Positions 1 through 9,298 of a stretch of 64,000 bases of DNA are shown one piece after another; within the stretch, counting starts at the first letter, position 1, and every line of letters begins with the position of its first letter. Origin of the DNA: Shewanella olleyana (GTDB taxonomy: Bacteria > Pseudomonadota > Gammaproteobacteria > Enterobacterales > Shewanellaceae). The notes beneath the pieces were generated by a model. It saw only the letters and a program-made list of their open reading frames with translations. It did no database searches and had not been told where the DNA came from. The stretch is taken from positions 124,001-188,000 of the forward strand of contig NZ_JAKILD010000004.1 in NCBI RefSeq assembly GCF_023283825.1, written 5' to 3'. Made by a program: the position numbers and the translations under genes.

Positions 1-2
1 TT

Positions 3-836
3 GAGATTTCAGTTACCCCACGTAACGCAACTGCCAACACAGTTGAGCAAAGCGTTTATGCCGTGGATAAAAGCCGTAAAGCGCGCATCTTAACCAAGTT
101 AATTAAAGAAAATAACTGGCACCAAGTGTTAGTGTTTTCACGTACCAAACATGGTGCAAACCGTTTAGCTAAAAACTTAGATGCTGATGGCATCAATGCC
201 GTGGCCATTCATGGTAATAAAAGCCAAGGCGCACGCACTAAAGCCCTTGCAGACTTTAAAGCTGGCAAAGCACAAGTCATGGTAGCAACTGATATTGCCG
301 CCCGCGGTATTGATATCGATCAACTGCCATTTGTGGTTAACTTTGATTTACCAAACGTACCAGAAGATTACGTTCATCGTATTGGCCGTACTGGCCGCGC
401 TGGTGCAACTGGGCTAGCGGTTTCTTTAGTCAGCGATGAAGAAGTTAAGCTATTGCATGACATCGAAAGACTGATTAAGCGCACCATTGAACGTAAAGTG
501 ATTGAAGGCTATGAAGCTTGTCATGATTTACCTGAAGCAAGCTTAAAAGGAGGACATCGCGCGGCTAATCATAAAAAGCCAAACCCGAATCGCCGTAAGC
601 ATGCCAATGAAGCTGATAGTCAGAAACAAGGCCAAAAGCAAAATGGACGCCCTGCGCCTAAAGGTAATTCAGACAAACCAAGTCAGCGTCAACGTGCTCG
701 CGCCCGTGCTGAAGCTGAGAATGCTCAGTCTGATGGCGCTAAAAAGCCTCAACGTCGTCGCCAAGGCCGCAATGACAATGCTAGTGCTCAAAACTCTTCA
801 GGCAAAGTAGATCCTTACGCTAACGCAAGACGTTAA
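3..836 (+). CDS. rhlE: ATP-dependent RNA helicase RhlE-type, C-terminal part (5' end outside window)
   Basis: The reading frame is open from base 3, so the gene begins left of the window. A GTG at 63 is internal, not a start. What remains is the second RecA-like domain: the helix around [11 protein letters not shown], the [13 protein letters not shown] motif and the [10 protein letters not shown] motif VI. A long basic, Q/N/R-rich tail of about 110 residues follows, as in marine RhlE proteins, where such tails bind RNA or ribosomal precursors. It is expected to unwind short RNA duplexes in the cytoplasm during ribosome assembly or RNA decay. Motifs I and DEAD lie upstream and cannot be checked. 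It could also be a paralogous RhlE/SrmB-like helicase. Family assignment is firm, the exact symbol less so. Confidence 0.85.
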   Translation, partial: EISVTPRNATANTVEQSVYAVDKSRKARILTKLIKENNWHQVLVFSRTKHGANRLAKNLDADGINAVAIHGNKSQGARTKALADFKAGKAQVMVATDIAARGIDIDQLPFVVNFDLPNVPEDYVHRIGRTGRAGATGLAVSLVSDEEVKLLHDIERLIKRTIERKVIEGYEACHDLPEASLKGGHRAANHKKPNPNRRKHANEADSQKQGQKQNGRPAPKGNSDKPSQRQRARARAEAENAQSDGAKKPQRRRQGRNDNASAQNSSGKVDPYANARR

Positions 837-861
837 TCCTACTGCTAACACGCTTGTGTTT

Positions 862-895
862 AAGGCATGAAAGCCCAGCTTTCATGCCTTTTTTA
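862..895 (+). terminator. Rho-independent terminator after rhlE
   Basis: A perfect 13-bp stem (862-874 with 878-890) and a 3-nt loop are followed by a T-rich run. It lies 26 bp after the helicase stop codon. Confidence 0.85.
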
Positions 896-1060
896 TTGGA
901 AGCCACTACACTCGCATCTACCACAAAAATACACACTCAAGCTAATAAACAATCACTTACATCATCCTTTAACAGGTCATATTAAAGAGCAAGTTGCCAG
1001 ATTGCCGCCTTTGGTTCATGATAAATAATCGATTATTACTACATTTTTCATGGAAGATTT

Positions 1061-1846
1061 ATGAAACATTCTGGATTAATTGCGCTGGGGTTATTACTGG
1101 CACTCGGCTGCCTGTTTTTAGGGTTACAAATGGGTAAGAAGCAACTCAATCAATTTGAAGTGACTCAAGTTGAAGTAAGCCAGCCAAGTACTGAAATCAA
1201 TAACAGTGCTAAAAACCTGTCGTCAGAATTAAAGAACGAATCGACGCAGCTTATTACTGAACTGAAAAAAGAAGTCAAACAGCTCAAACAAGAGCTAGCT
1301 GAAAAGAATACCCTTATTGATGCGATGAATTCGTCTATGGGACTACTCGAGCAGCAAGTTGAAATTGCCTATACCGAAATAGATGAAGCAGCAGATCAAA
1401 ATACCAGTTCTCCTTTTCATCCAGAACCTGCCAGCATTACTCCAGAGCAAGCTCGTCAATGGGTACCTGAAGCATTCGCGAGTGTCATCGCCAATCAACA
1501 AGGTGACATGATTGAACTTTTTAAACGCCATCATCAAGCTGAAATCAGCACTGATTGGGCCGCTAATCGCGAGCAAGAATTAAGAGATGCCATAGCCATT
1601 AGTGAGTTTTCTAACGACGTCAATATTGAGTCAATCACCTGTAAGACCACAACCTGTGAAATTCGCGGTTTTGAGTTAGCGCCCAATTCGTGGATGGAAG
1701 TCAGTCAGCAAGTTCAAGGCGGAAGTCTTGGCAAAAATGTCAGTACTTGGTCATATCTTGCAGGAAATGAAAATGGCGATACCTTGATTTATATGTTGTC
1801 TGAAGTCGGTGGGACAAGGATTGAAACCACGAATAAAGATAACTAA
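1061..1846 (+). CDS. Membrane-anchored coiled-coil protein of unknown function
   Basis: The 261-residue product has one N-terminal hydrophobic segment (about residues 6-24), which could be an uncleaved anchor or a signal peptide. A charged heptad-like region (about 30-110, rich in E, K, L and Q) follows and looks like a coiled coil. The C-terminal domain of about 140 residues contains a close cysteine pair (CKTTTCEI, about residue 190), which suggests a disulfide in the periplasm. I do not recognise the family. The start ATG has a GGAAG-type ribosome site. The gene stands alone between two terminators, so it is probably monocistronic. An envelope role is inferred from topology only. Confidence 0.7.
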   Translation: MKHSGLIALGLLLALGCLFLGLQMGKKQLNQFEVTQVEVSQPSTEINNSAKNLSSELKNESTQLITELKKEVKQLKQELAEKNTLIDAMNSSMGLLEQQVEIAYTEIDEAADQNTSSPFHPEPASITPEQARQWVPEAFASVIANQQGDMIELFKRHHQAEISTDWAANREQELRDAIAISEFSNDVNIESITCKTTTCEIRGFELAPNSWMEVSQQVQGGSLGKNVSTWSYLAGNENGDTLIYMLSEVGGTRIETTNKDN

Positions 1847-1866
1847 TCAAGCAGAAAGTCCAAATA

Positions 1867-1894
1867 AAAAGGCCTGAAACACTTCAGGCCTTTT
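1867..1894. terminator. Bidirectional terminator between converging genes
   Basis: A 12-bp perfect stem (1867-1878/1883-1894) with a 4-nt loop has A-run and T-run flanks. It serves the coiled-coil gene on plus and the decaheme cytochrome on minus. Confidence 0.85.
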
Positions 1895-1943
1895 GACTTA
1901 CGGGGATATGATGAATTATTAACGCACTATTTTAGTACTGGTT

Positions 1944-3887
1944 TTAGTACTGATGCGCATCAGCCATTCTTGCTGGCGTGTGACAGACTGAACAAGATTC
2001 AGTAATTGGCGCAGGGTCGAAGATAGCAAAGCCATCACCGTTTTCACCTTGATGAACACCATCAGGAGTAACAACAACATCAAAATCACCACCTTGTTGC
2101 ATCATATGGTTCTTAGCTGCATCACCAGTGTGACAAGTTGAACAGTTAGCGGTAATGGCAGTTATACCGTAAACACTCGCTTCATCCATACCGTTTAACA
2201 CGACAGCAGGCGCTACATTTTCAAGGTCAATATCACCTGTATGACACGCTTGACAGTCAACTGGCATGTTTCTGTCGGTTGTTGGCATATCATTTAGACC
2301 ACGGTCTTGCTTGTATGCTCCAAAGTGCATGTTATGAACCAGTGGACCCCATGCCATCGCGTAATCTTCACCTTGTTTGCCAGGTGCCCAGTTATAGGCT
2401 GAATGACACTGAGTACACGCATCGCCACCTAAATCAAACCCTCCACGAGCAGAGCCATGTCCATCTAACCCTTCAGTATGACAAGATAAACACTTCATGC
2501 CATCAGAGCTAGTACGACGTACATCTTTAATGTTTGATACAGAGATCGGCGCATTGGCTGGATACCCCCAACGGTGAGTGTAGCTAATACGACCATCTAC
2601 ACCACCGACTAACACCTCACCTTCCTCAAATGGCAAAGCATGTTCAATGATATAAGTGTACTGACCATTTTCGCCAGTGAAGCCATCTGTTGATCGTGCT
2701 ACATGGCCTTCATCGCGGCCCGGTAAAATGGCTTCACCATGTTTCATCATCGTTGCCCAACCGCGTGGGCTTGCATCGGTCAAAGAGGCGATATCAACTG
2801 GTTTACCCTCAACATCTGTTGCAGTTACAGTGACTTCAATAGATGCTTGATCTTCGCTACGAACAACTGAAATAACTTCAAAGTTATAACGGTTTAATGC
2901 TTCATCACGATTAGCGCCATTTTCATGTTCGTGCTGGAACGAGGTGTGACAAGTTGCACAATCAAGGTCGGTAAAGTTACTGTGATTAACAGCCAAATCT
3001 TTATCAGCATCTTGCAAATCAGCATGACAAGTCGCACAAGCATTGAGCGAGGCAGTAAATACCACATCATCAACGTGACAAGTTGAACAGCGGTACTTAT
3101 CCATTGAATAACTAGTACCTAATGAAGCATGACCAGAAGCAATGCGTCCTCCTTCGCCATCAGCTAATAGACCATGCCCAAGCATTGCCATGGTGTTTTG
3201 AGCCCAACCACCATCTTGTTTTTCAGTTTGTGTATGACAAACCAAACAGGCTTCAACAATAACAACCTCTTGGTCATTATCTATAGCATGGTGATGTTGG
3301 TGCCAACCCCAAGTTGCATTACCCGTTGCATCTTCAAATTCACCGTGACATGCGACACATTTAGCATCGTCTGTGGTACTAACTTGTGCATATTGGTCTG
3401 TTTTAGTAAACATCACACGTTTAGTGCGTGGCATGCCATTTTCGCCATTACCTGGACGAATATAGCCAGTACCAATCGACTCTGGCGTAGCCGCTTCATG
3501 TGGCATAGTTAAGTTGTAGATGCCCTCACCAGCATGGGTTAAAGTGCCTGCGGCGTTATCATCACCCGCTACCCAAGTCACATCGACAGTGTCGGCCAAT
3601 AAGCCTGCTTCATTTTTAATCGTTGACATTAGCTGCACTTTATCAAGGTCTTGTACAGCAACGCCATCTTGATTCTCTACAGAGAATTCAACGTTTACAA
3701 CACCAGAGTCATATTGCCAATTTAATACCTTGGCTACCGCAGAGGTGGTTACCACTGGCGGCTCCCACGGTTCACCTGGTTGGCCTGGTGCTCCTGGTTG
3801 ACCATCTTTGCCATCACTGCCACAGGCTGAAATGCCCATAGTGGCAGCGACAATAAATGCAATTTTAGTGCGGTTCATCATTTTCAT
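1944..3887 (-). CDS. OmcA/MtrC-family decaheme c-type cytochrome lipoprotein
   Basis: Ten CXXCH motifs are visible, giving ten covalent c-type hemes. The size (647 residues from the chosen start) is close to MtrC and MtrF. The signal peptide ends in a lipobox (ISAC), so the protein is a lipoprotein, probably exposed on the outer membrane. There it would pass electrons to extracellular acceptors or partner cytochromes. Immediately after the lipid cysteine is a collagen-like stretch of G-x-x triplets (GKDGQPGAPGQPGEP). The heme motifs fall into two groups of five separated by beta-rich sequence, the four-domain plan of this family. No mtrA- or mtrB-like partner genes lie nearby. A TTG 12 bp upstream could extend the frame, but the ATG at 3887 has GGGAG at the right distance and was chosen. 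The electron acceptor cannot be told from sequence. Confidence 0.93.
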   Translation of the reverse strand: MKMMNRTKIAFIVAATMGISACGSDGKDGQPGAPGQPGEPWEPPVVTTSAVAKVLNWQYDSGVVNVEFSVENQDGVAVQDLDKVQLMSTIKNEAGLLADTVDVTWVAGDDNAAGTLTHAGEGIYNLTMPHEAATPESIGTGYIRPGNGENGMPRTKRVMFTKTDQYAQVSTTDDAKCVACHGEFEDATGNATWGWHQHHHAIDNDQEVVIVEACLVCHTQTEKQDGGWAQNTMAMLGHGLLADGEGGRIASGHASLGTSYSMDKYRCSTCHVDDVVFTASLNACATCHADLQDADKDLAVNHSNFTDLDCATCHTSFQHEHENGANRDEALNRYNFEVISVVRSEDQASIEVTVTATDVEGKPVDIASLTDASPRGWATMMKHGEAILPGRDEGHVARSTDGFTGENGQYTYIIEHALPFEEGEVLVGGVDGRISYTHRWGYPANAPISVSNIKDVRRTSSDGMKCLSCHTEGLDGHGSARGGFDLGGDACTQCHSAYNWAPGKQGEDYAMAWGPLVHNMHFGAYKQDRGLNDMPTTDRNMPVDCQACHTGDIDLENVAPAVVLNGMDEASVYGITAITANCSTCHTGDAAKNHMMQQGGDFDVVVTPDGVHQGENGDGFAIFDPAPITESCSVCHTPARMADAHQY

Positions 3888-3964
3888 CACAACTCCCAAT
3901 ATTTGGTTTAAGTACTTCTTTTTGAGTACCTGAGTTGATCATATGAAAAAACAAAAATTTACAT

Positions 3965-3980
3965 TGTAAAGAAGATCACA
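3965..3980. promoter_or_regulatory. Possible CRP binding site upstream of the decaheme cytochrome
   Basis: TGTAA-N6-TCACA differs by one base from the CRP core TGTGA-N6-TCACA and sits about 80 bp before the cytochrome start. CRP is the known main regulator of anaerobic respiration genes in Shewanella. The site is a sequence match only. Confidence 0.45.
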
Positions 3981-4716
3981 TAAAAACAACTAAAAATAAT
4001 AATAAAGTTAATATTAACAACTACTTATACACACACCTAACAAGGATTTATTAAATAAAGCTGAATAAAAGATGTTTTAGAAAAAATTTATAATTTTATT
4101 ATTTGACATTCCACCTAGTGATTTTTGAACAATAATCACCCTCAATATTGATAATTTTGTTTTCAATCGAACAAAATACAAACAGCCAAGTTCAGCAGAG
4201 CTTAATACTTTAGGTTGATTAAATTTGGTTCATAAAACTTGTGATGACATCAAATGTCTTTATATTTGAACAACAAACTCAGGCTGAAATGGATATTGCC
4301 CTAGATGAAGTTCAAACGGATTGAAAGCCAAACCCATCAAATTAATGGCATCTCATTACTTACAAGTTACGATAGGTTTACTGGCAGACTCACACTGTCT
4401 TCTGTGAGTAATGAGACGTTGAGTAATAAGACTGTGTTAGCAAGTAAGAATATGTTTCTGTCTCCTTTTTCCTCTCGATCCTTTTGTTTAAGTGACAAGC
4501 AATACCAACTAAGAGCAAGTTGGGTGATTTTATGGCAATCAAGCATTGTTGAAATAGTCCAACCTCACAATACAAGCGTGTCCATTATTAAAGAGCTACT
4601 TCCTCAAAGGCGACGACGAACAATCATAGTCTGCAGCTATGTGGCAATGATGAGCCTGATTAAGCTCGCATTTATCCTGACTGCGCCCATTTAAATAACA
4701 AACCTAAATCTGACAT
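3981..4716. other. AT-rich intergenic stretch without a convincing gene
   Basis: This lies between the decaheme cytochrome promoter and the dbpA terminator. An open frame at 4305-4694 on plus has no good ribosome site, an unbiased codon pattern and no recognisable domain, so it was not called. Nothing else was seen. Confidence 0.6.
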
Positions 4717-4753
4717 ACAAAAAAGCGAGCTTAGTTTGCACTAAGCTCGCTTT
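4717..4753 (-). terminator. Rho-independent terminator of dbpA
   Basis: A 13-bp perfect stem (4722-4734/4741-4753) with a 6-nt loop is followed on minus by a run of six T. It lies 32 bp beyond the dbpA stop. Confidence 0.9.
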
Positions 4754-4784
4754 CATTTAATTATCAAAAGTTACTTTTCAGATA

Positions 4785-6188
4785 TTACAAAAACCAAGCG
4801 CGATAAGTCTTACCTTTCAAGCGGCCTTTGGTAATTTTGTTCAATGCCTTTTTCGATGCATCACGTTTAACAGCAACAAATGAGCGAATATCGGTGACTT
4901 TAATTTTACCAATATCAGCGCCGTTAATGCCGTTCTCACCCGTTAAACCACCCACAATATCACCAGGGCGGATTTTGTGCTTCTTACCCGCATCAATTTG
5001 AATCGTGATCATTTCCGCTTCTTGCGGCTGCTTGTTTAGCACGTTCATTGAAGGCAATGTTTCGCCATCAATTTCTTTTCCAATCAACTCTTCAATTTCT
5101 ACCATTCTGTGGCCATCTGAATGACTAAAGAAGGTATAAGCTGCGCCTTTACTGCCAGCACGGCCTGTACGGCCAATACGGTGAATATGGACTTCAGTAT
5201 CGTAAGCAATATGGTAGTTAAATACCGCTTCTAAGTCTTCGATATCTAAACCGCGAGAGGCGACATCGGTTGCCACCAAAATACGAGCACTACGGTTAGC
5301 AAAACGCAGTAACATCTGATCGCGATCGCGCTGTTCAAGGTCACCATGCAGCGCCAGTACACTAAAACCTTGCTCCGCTAATGTGTCAGCAACTTTTTGA
5401 GTTTCACGCTTGGTATTACAAAATACCACTGCACTTTCTGGCTGCTTTTCCAGTAACAATAAACGCAATGCTTCTAAGCGGGCTTCATTATCTTCAGTAT
5501 GATAAAAATGCTGTTCAATGGTGTGATTATCGTGAGTTGCTTCCACTTTAACCATTAACGGCTTATACATGATTTGTTCAACAATCTGTTGAATTTGCTC
5601 AGGGAAAGTTGCGCTAAATAGTAGCGTTTGACGCTCGTGTGGCGTTTCAGCAATGATTTGATCAATATGATCTTGGAAACCCATTTCTAGCATGCGATCC
5701 GCTTCATCTAATACCAACATGTTAACGTTGCTTAAATCTAAACGGTTACGATCTAAGTGATCGACAATACGACCCGGTGTGCCGACAATAATATGCGCGC
5801 CATGCTCAAGTGAGCCAATTTGCGGCCCCATAGGAACGCCACCACAAAGGGTCAGTACTTTAACGTTATGGATACCGCGTGCTAGGGTTCGAATATCCTT
5901 TGCTACTTGATCGGCAAGTTCACGGGTTGGACATAGCACCATAGTTTGAATGCGAAAACGTTTCACATCTAACTTGTTTAACAGCCCTAAACCAAATGCA
6001 GCAGTTTTACCTGAACCGGTTTTTCCTTGGCCAATCACGTCATCACCCGCCAGAATAGCTGGTAAGCTTTCAGCTTGGATTTGAGTCATAGACTCGTATC
6101 CCATTGTTTTAAGATTATCAAACAAACCTGGTTTAAGATTAAGTGATGCGAAAGCCGTATTAGCGGCCTTTTCAGTAGACTGACTCAA
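4785..6188 (-). CDS. dbpA: ATP-dependent RNA helicase DbpA
   Basis: A complete DEAD-box helicase of 467 residues. It has a Q motif near residue 30, Walker A GKTGSGKT (about 55-62), PTREL, DEAD (161-164), SAT (192-194), ATDVASRGLDI and HRIGRTGR (336-343). The C-terminal segment of about 75 residues (GDIVGGLTGENGI to the end) is the DbpA RNA-binding domain. In the well-studied homologue this domain anchors the enzyme to hairpin 92 of 23S rRNA for late 50S assembly. Length equals the usual family size. The start ATG has AGAGGA upstream. The gene is monocistronic with its own terminator. Confidence 0.95.
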   Translation of the reverse strand: MSQSTEKAANTAFASLNLKPGLFDNLKTMGYESMTQIQAESLPAILAGDDVIGQGKTGSGKTAAFGLGLLNKLDVKRFRIQTMVLCPTRELADQVAKDIRTLARGIHNVKVLTLCGGVPMGPQIGSLEHGAHIIVGTPGRIVDHLDRNRLDLSNVNMLVLDEADRMLEMGFQDHIDQIIAETPHERQTLLFSATFPEQIQQIVEQIMYKPLMVKVEATHDNHTIEQHFYHTEDNEARLEALRLLLLEKQPESAVVFCNTKRETQKVADTLAEQGFSVLALHGDLEQRDRDQMLLRFANRSARILVATDVASRGLDIEDLEAVFNYHIAYDTEVHIHRIGRTGRAGSKGAAYTFFSHSDGHRMVEIEELIGKEIDGETLPSMNVLNKQPQEAEMITIQIDAGKKHKIRPGDIVGGLTGENGINGADIGKIKVTDIRSFVAVKRDASKKALNKITKGRLKGKTYRAWFL

Positions 6189-6350
6189 GGTGAATATCCT
6201 CTGATATCAAAGCAAAGTTGGATAGTAGAAACAACTCGGCCAAGGATAAAATACCTTGGCCAATTGTTTGAATGTCTATTGTAGCAATTTTATCCGCTAG
6301 TCGCTGACATTTATTTGAATAATGCTGCTGCAATTAACTTAAAACCATCA

Positions 6351-7220
6351 TTAAACAATCTCACCGAAACGCCCTTGTTGATAATCATCAATGGCCTGAT
6401 TAATTTCAGCCTGAGTGTTCATGACAAATGGCCCCATATGGACAATTTCTTCCTTGATTGGGCTGCCTGCTAGCAACAATATTCCAGCCGCTTTATTGCC
6501 CGCTTTAATATGAGTGTTCGCATCAGGTTCTATCATCAATAATTGCCCTTCTTTGGCAATGAGTTGCTCGCCCTTGGCATCCATATATTCAAGTTCGCCT
6601 TGATAGATATAAGCACTCACGCTTTGATGCGCCGACAAATCAACTCTGGCCTCACCTTTAGCAGTTACTGTCACATCTGCAATGGCGCCTTTGCCTGCTA
6701 ATCCCTGAATGCTTGCTTCGATAACTTCAGAAGCTTCTGCAAACTGCCAATTTCCTGCTAGTGCTTTTAGTGTAGCGCCACTTGCATTACTCACTATTGG
6801 GTTTGGATTTTCTGTCGTGTCTTGGTAAATAGCTGGACGCATTTTATCTTTGGCTGGCATATTCAGCCAAATTTGAAACCCATGTAAGCCGTCATTAGCA
6901 TCTGCCAGTGGCATTTCCGAATGAACTACGCCGCTGCCAGTACTCATCCACTGCACATCACCTGAGCGGATTGCTTTAACATTACTCAGCTGATCTCGAT
7001 GCTCAAAGCCGCCTTTTAAAATATAAGTAAAGGTTTCGATGCCACGGTGAGGGTGGGCTGGGAATCCGCCAATAAAATCTTGCTGATCATTAGATTTTAA
7101 CTCATCAATCATCAGGTAAGGATCGAAGCGGGTATTCAAAAAGTCAGCCACTCGCTTAATATTAACTCCATCACCGTCCATTGCAGGTCTTGCGGTAAAT
7201 TTGCTTAAAACCTTCATCAT
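6351..7220 (-). CDS. Pirin family bicupin protein
   Basis: About 289 residues, with the pirin N-terminal cupin (FPAHPHRGIETFTY, then GSGVVHSE) and the C-terminal pirin domain. The HxH and HxE ligands of the single metal site are present. Related YhhW-type proteins act as quercetin 2,3-dioxygenases in vitro, but the cellular role is unsettled. The first possible ATG (7226) directly abuts the purine-rich site. The third codon, also ATG (7220), has GAG six bases upstream and was preferred. The gene stands alone between dbpA and the ABC exporter. Confidence 0.88.
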   Translation of the reverse strand: MMKVLSKFTARPAMDGDGVNIKRVADFLNTRFDPYLMIDELKSNDQQDFIGGFPAHPHRGIETFTYILKGGFEHRDQLSNVKAIRSGDVQWMSTGSGVVHSEMPLADANDGLHGFQIWLNMPAKDKMRPAIYQDTTENPNPIVSNASGATLKALAGNWQFAEASEVIEASIQGLAGKGAIADVTVTAKGEARVDLSAHQSVSAYIYQGELEYMDAKGEQLIAKEGQLLMIEPDANTHIKAGNKAAGILLLAGSPIKEEIVHMGPFVMNTQAEINQAIDDYQQGRFGEIV

Positions 7221-7347
7221 TAGCATCTCTGTAAACTGTTAATAAGTTCACTTTACCCACCAAATAGTAGAATGAATATTGCAATTAACAGCAGATATAG
7301 TTCGATTTAATAGAATCAATAGGTATTCGTGACTAGAATTTTTCAAT

Positions 7348-7375
7348 AAAAAAGGACTCAATTGAGTCCTTTTTT
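7348..7375 (-). terminator. Bidirectional palindromic terminator between yadH and the pirin gene
   Basis: A perfect 28-bp palindrome (7348-7361/7362-7375) with A-run and T-run ends. It lies about 95 bp after the yadH stop, beyond the tandem repeats. It is the likely end of the yadGH transcript. Confidence 0.8.
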
Positions 7376-7398
7376 AGCTTATATTTGCAGCCTATCAA

Positions 7399-7478
7399 TA
7401 AAAGCTAGCTACATCTTTAGTAAAGGCTAGCTACGCCTTCCATAAAAGCTAGCTACAGCTTTAATAAAAGCTAGCTAC
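7399..7478. repeat. Four-copy 22-bp tandem repeat at the yadH 3' end
   Basis: The core TAAAAGCTAGCTAC starts at 7399, 7421 (one change), 7443 and 7465, exactly 22 bp apart. The spacers are diverged. The fourth copy contains the yadH stop codon (7471-7473). The core holds the palindrome GCTAGC. The sequence between cores varies, so the cores look more constrained than the whole unit. Confidence 0.9.
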
Positions 7479-8241
7479 GTAGGCCAATACCGCGTGAAAT
7501 TAAGTAATAAGCCACAAACCAGAGCGTGGCGCAGAAACCAACCATAATCGCGATAGATAACGGCACACTGATGTCCGCAAATCCTAAGAAGCCATAACGG
7601 AATACGTTAATCATATACACCACAGGGTTTAACGCCGATACACCTTGCCAAAAATCGGGGAGCAGCGACAGTGAGTAAAACACCCCGCCTAAATACGTTA
7701 ATGGCGTTAGGATGAACGTAGGGATAATACTGATATCGTCAAAGCTTTTAGCAAACACCGCATTGATTAACCCGCCTAATGCAAACAGCACTGAGGTTAA
7801 AAAAACGGTCATAATAACTAATCCAACATGGTGCAATGAGATATTAACGAAGAACATAGCCACCAAGGTTACGATTAAGCCCACAGACAAGCCGCGTGCA
7901 ACACCTCCGCCAACAAAGCCAGCAATCATGACATAATGCGGCACGGGGGCAACCATCAACTCTTCAATGCTGCCGTGCATCTTGGCACTAAAAAATGATG
8001 AGGCCACATTCGAATACGAGTTAGTGATCACTGACATCATAATCAAACCAGGTGCTATAAATGCCATATATGACACTCCACCCATTTCACCAATTCGATT
8101 ACCAATTAAATTACCGAAAATCAAAAAGTATAAGGTCATGGTAATTGCTGGGGGAACAAGTGTTTGTACCCAAATACGAGTAAAGCGGTTTACTTCTTTG
8201 GTAAGAATACTTTTAAAGGCAATCCAATAAAGCTTATTCAT
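7471..8241 (-). CDS. yadH: ABC-2 type exporter permease (YadH-like)
   Basis: A 256-residue membrane protein with about six hydrophobic segments and the ABC-2 permease signature region (FFSAKMHGSIEELMVAPVP). It forms the inner-membrane channel for the ATPase encoded just upstream; the substrate of YadGH-type exporters is not established. The start overlaps the ATPase stop by one base (TAATG), so the two are translationally coupled. The last codons lie in a tandem repeat. Family assignment is firm, substrate unknown. Confidence 0.9.
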   Translation of the reverse strand: MNKLYWIAFKSILTKEVNRFTRIWVQTLVPPAITMTLYFLIFGNLIGNRIGEMGGVSYMAFIAPGLIMMSVITNSYSNVASSFFSAKMHGSIEELMVAPVPHYVMIAGFVGGGVARGLSVGLIVTLVAMFFVNISLHHVGLVIMTVFLTSVLFALGGLINAVFAKSFDDISIIPTFILTPLTYLGGVFYSLSLLPDFWQGVSALNPVVYMINVFRYGFLGFADISVPLSIAIMVGFCATLWFVAYYLISRGIGLRS

Positions 8242-9176
8242 TATTTTGCCTCCTTGGCTTTTTTCACTAACTCAACAAATAGCTCTTCTAGACGGTTGGC
8301 TTTATTACGCATCGATATCACTTCAATGTTGGCTTGGGTAAGCGAGGTAAATACATCATTGATATTGTTCTCTTTTACAATATCAATCTCCAGCGTATGC
8401 CCATCAATTAAACGGCATTTTATACTGCCTAAGTCTGGTGCAGTGTCGATATTATGACGTAAGTCGAGGATGTAGGTTTCCATGTTGAGCTTACTGAGCA
8501 AAGACTTCATCGTGGTGCATTCCACCAGCATCCCTTGGTCAATAATACCGATATTGCGGCAAAGCATTTCAGCTTCTTCAAGGTAGTGAGTCGTTAAAAT
8601 AATCGTCACACCTTGGCTATTAATATCTTTAAGAAATTCCCACATAGAGCGGCGAAGTTCAATATCAACACCCGCTGTTGGCTCATCAAGTATTAATAGT
8701 TTTGGTTCATGCATTAACGCACGGGCTATCATCAGTCGGCGCTTCATTCCGCCCGACAAAGCTCTAGCTTGGCTATTGCGTTTTTCCCATAAATCCAGCT
8801 GACCTAAGTATTTTTCAGCTCGAACAAGAGCAACATCACGGGTAACCCCGTAGTAGCCAGCTTGATTGACCACAATCTGTAGTACTGTTTCAAACTGATT
8901 AAAATTGAATTCTTGTGGTACGAGGCCAATACACATTTTGGCGCGCTCTAATGACTTATCGATATCGTAATCAAAGACCTTTACGCTGCCTGAAGACTTT
9001 TGCACTAACGAGCTGATCACCCCGATGGTTGTCGATTTACCCGCACCATTGGGACCTAACAAAGCAAAAAAATCACCTTGTTCAACGGTTAAACTAATTC
9101 CTTTAACAGCTTTTACGCCACTTTTATAAGTTTTTTGCAGGTTTTCGATCACCAAAGCGTTGGTGGTTTTGCTCAT
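8241..9176 (-). CDS. yadG: ABC exporter ATP-binding protein (YadG-like)
   Basis: A 311-residue ATPase with Walker A (GPNGAGKSTT), the Q-loop region VPQEF, the ABC signature as LSGGMKRRL, Walker B (LLILDEPTAGVD) and the H-loop (TTHYLEEAE). It powers the permease encoded by the overlapping downstream gene. The C-terminal extension of about 80 residues is typical of ABC-2 export ATPases of the drug/polysaccharide class. The ribosome site GAGG lies seven bases before the ATG. Confidence 0.92.
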   Translation of the reverse strand: MSKTTNALVIENLQKTYKSGVKAVKGISLTVEQGDFFALLGPNGAGKSTTIGVISSLVQKSSGSVKVFDYDIDKSLERAKMCIGLVPQEFNFNQFETVLQIVVNQAGYYGVTRDVALVRAEKYLGQLDLWEKRNSQARALSGGMKRRLMIARALMHEPKLLILDEPTAGVDIELRRSMWEFLKDINSQGVTIILTTHYLEEAEMLCRNIGIIDQGMLVECTTMKSLLSKLNMETYILDLRHNIDTAPDLGSIKCRLIDGHTLEIDIVKENNINDVFTSLTQANIEVISMRNKANRLEELFVELVKKAKEAK

Positions 9177-9256
9177 TATAATACCTCGAATCCATGATTT
9201 ATAAGTGTCAGATGCATCGTTATATCATCTATAACTTTTTGGGTCAGCACAAAACA

Positions 9257-9281
9257 AAACTCCCGCCTATAGCGGGAGTTT
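9257..9281 (-). terminator. Rho-independent terminator of hpt
   Basis: A 10-bp perfect stem (9257-9266/9272-9281) and a 5-nt loop are followed on minus by GTTTTG-type T-rich sequence. It lies 18 bp after the hpt stop. Confidence 0.85.
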
Positions 9282-9298
9282 ACAAACTAAAGCCAAGA

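Noticed and set aside
4305..4694. Open frame of 129 codons on plus
   Set aside because: It has no ribosome site, no domain, a random-looking composition and short repeated ATG/GAG words. It lies in AT-rich intergenic DNA.
7399..7478. Repeat array as a CRISPR
   Set aside because: The 14-bp cores and 8-bp variable parts are far too short, and no cas genes are near. The same holds for the other tandem arrays.
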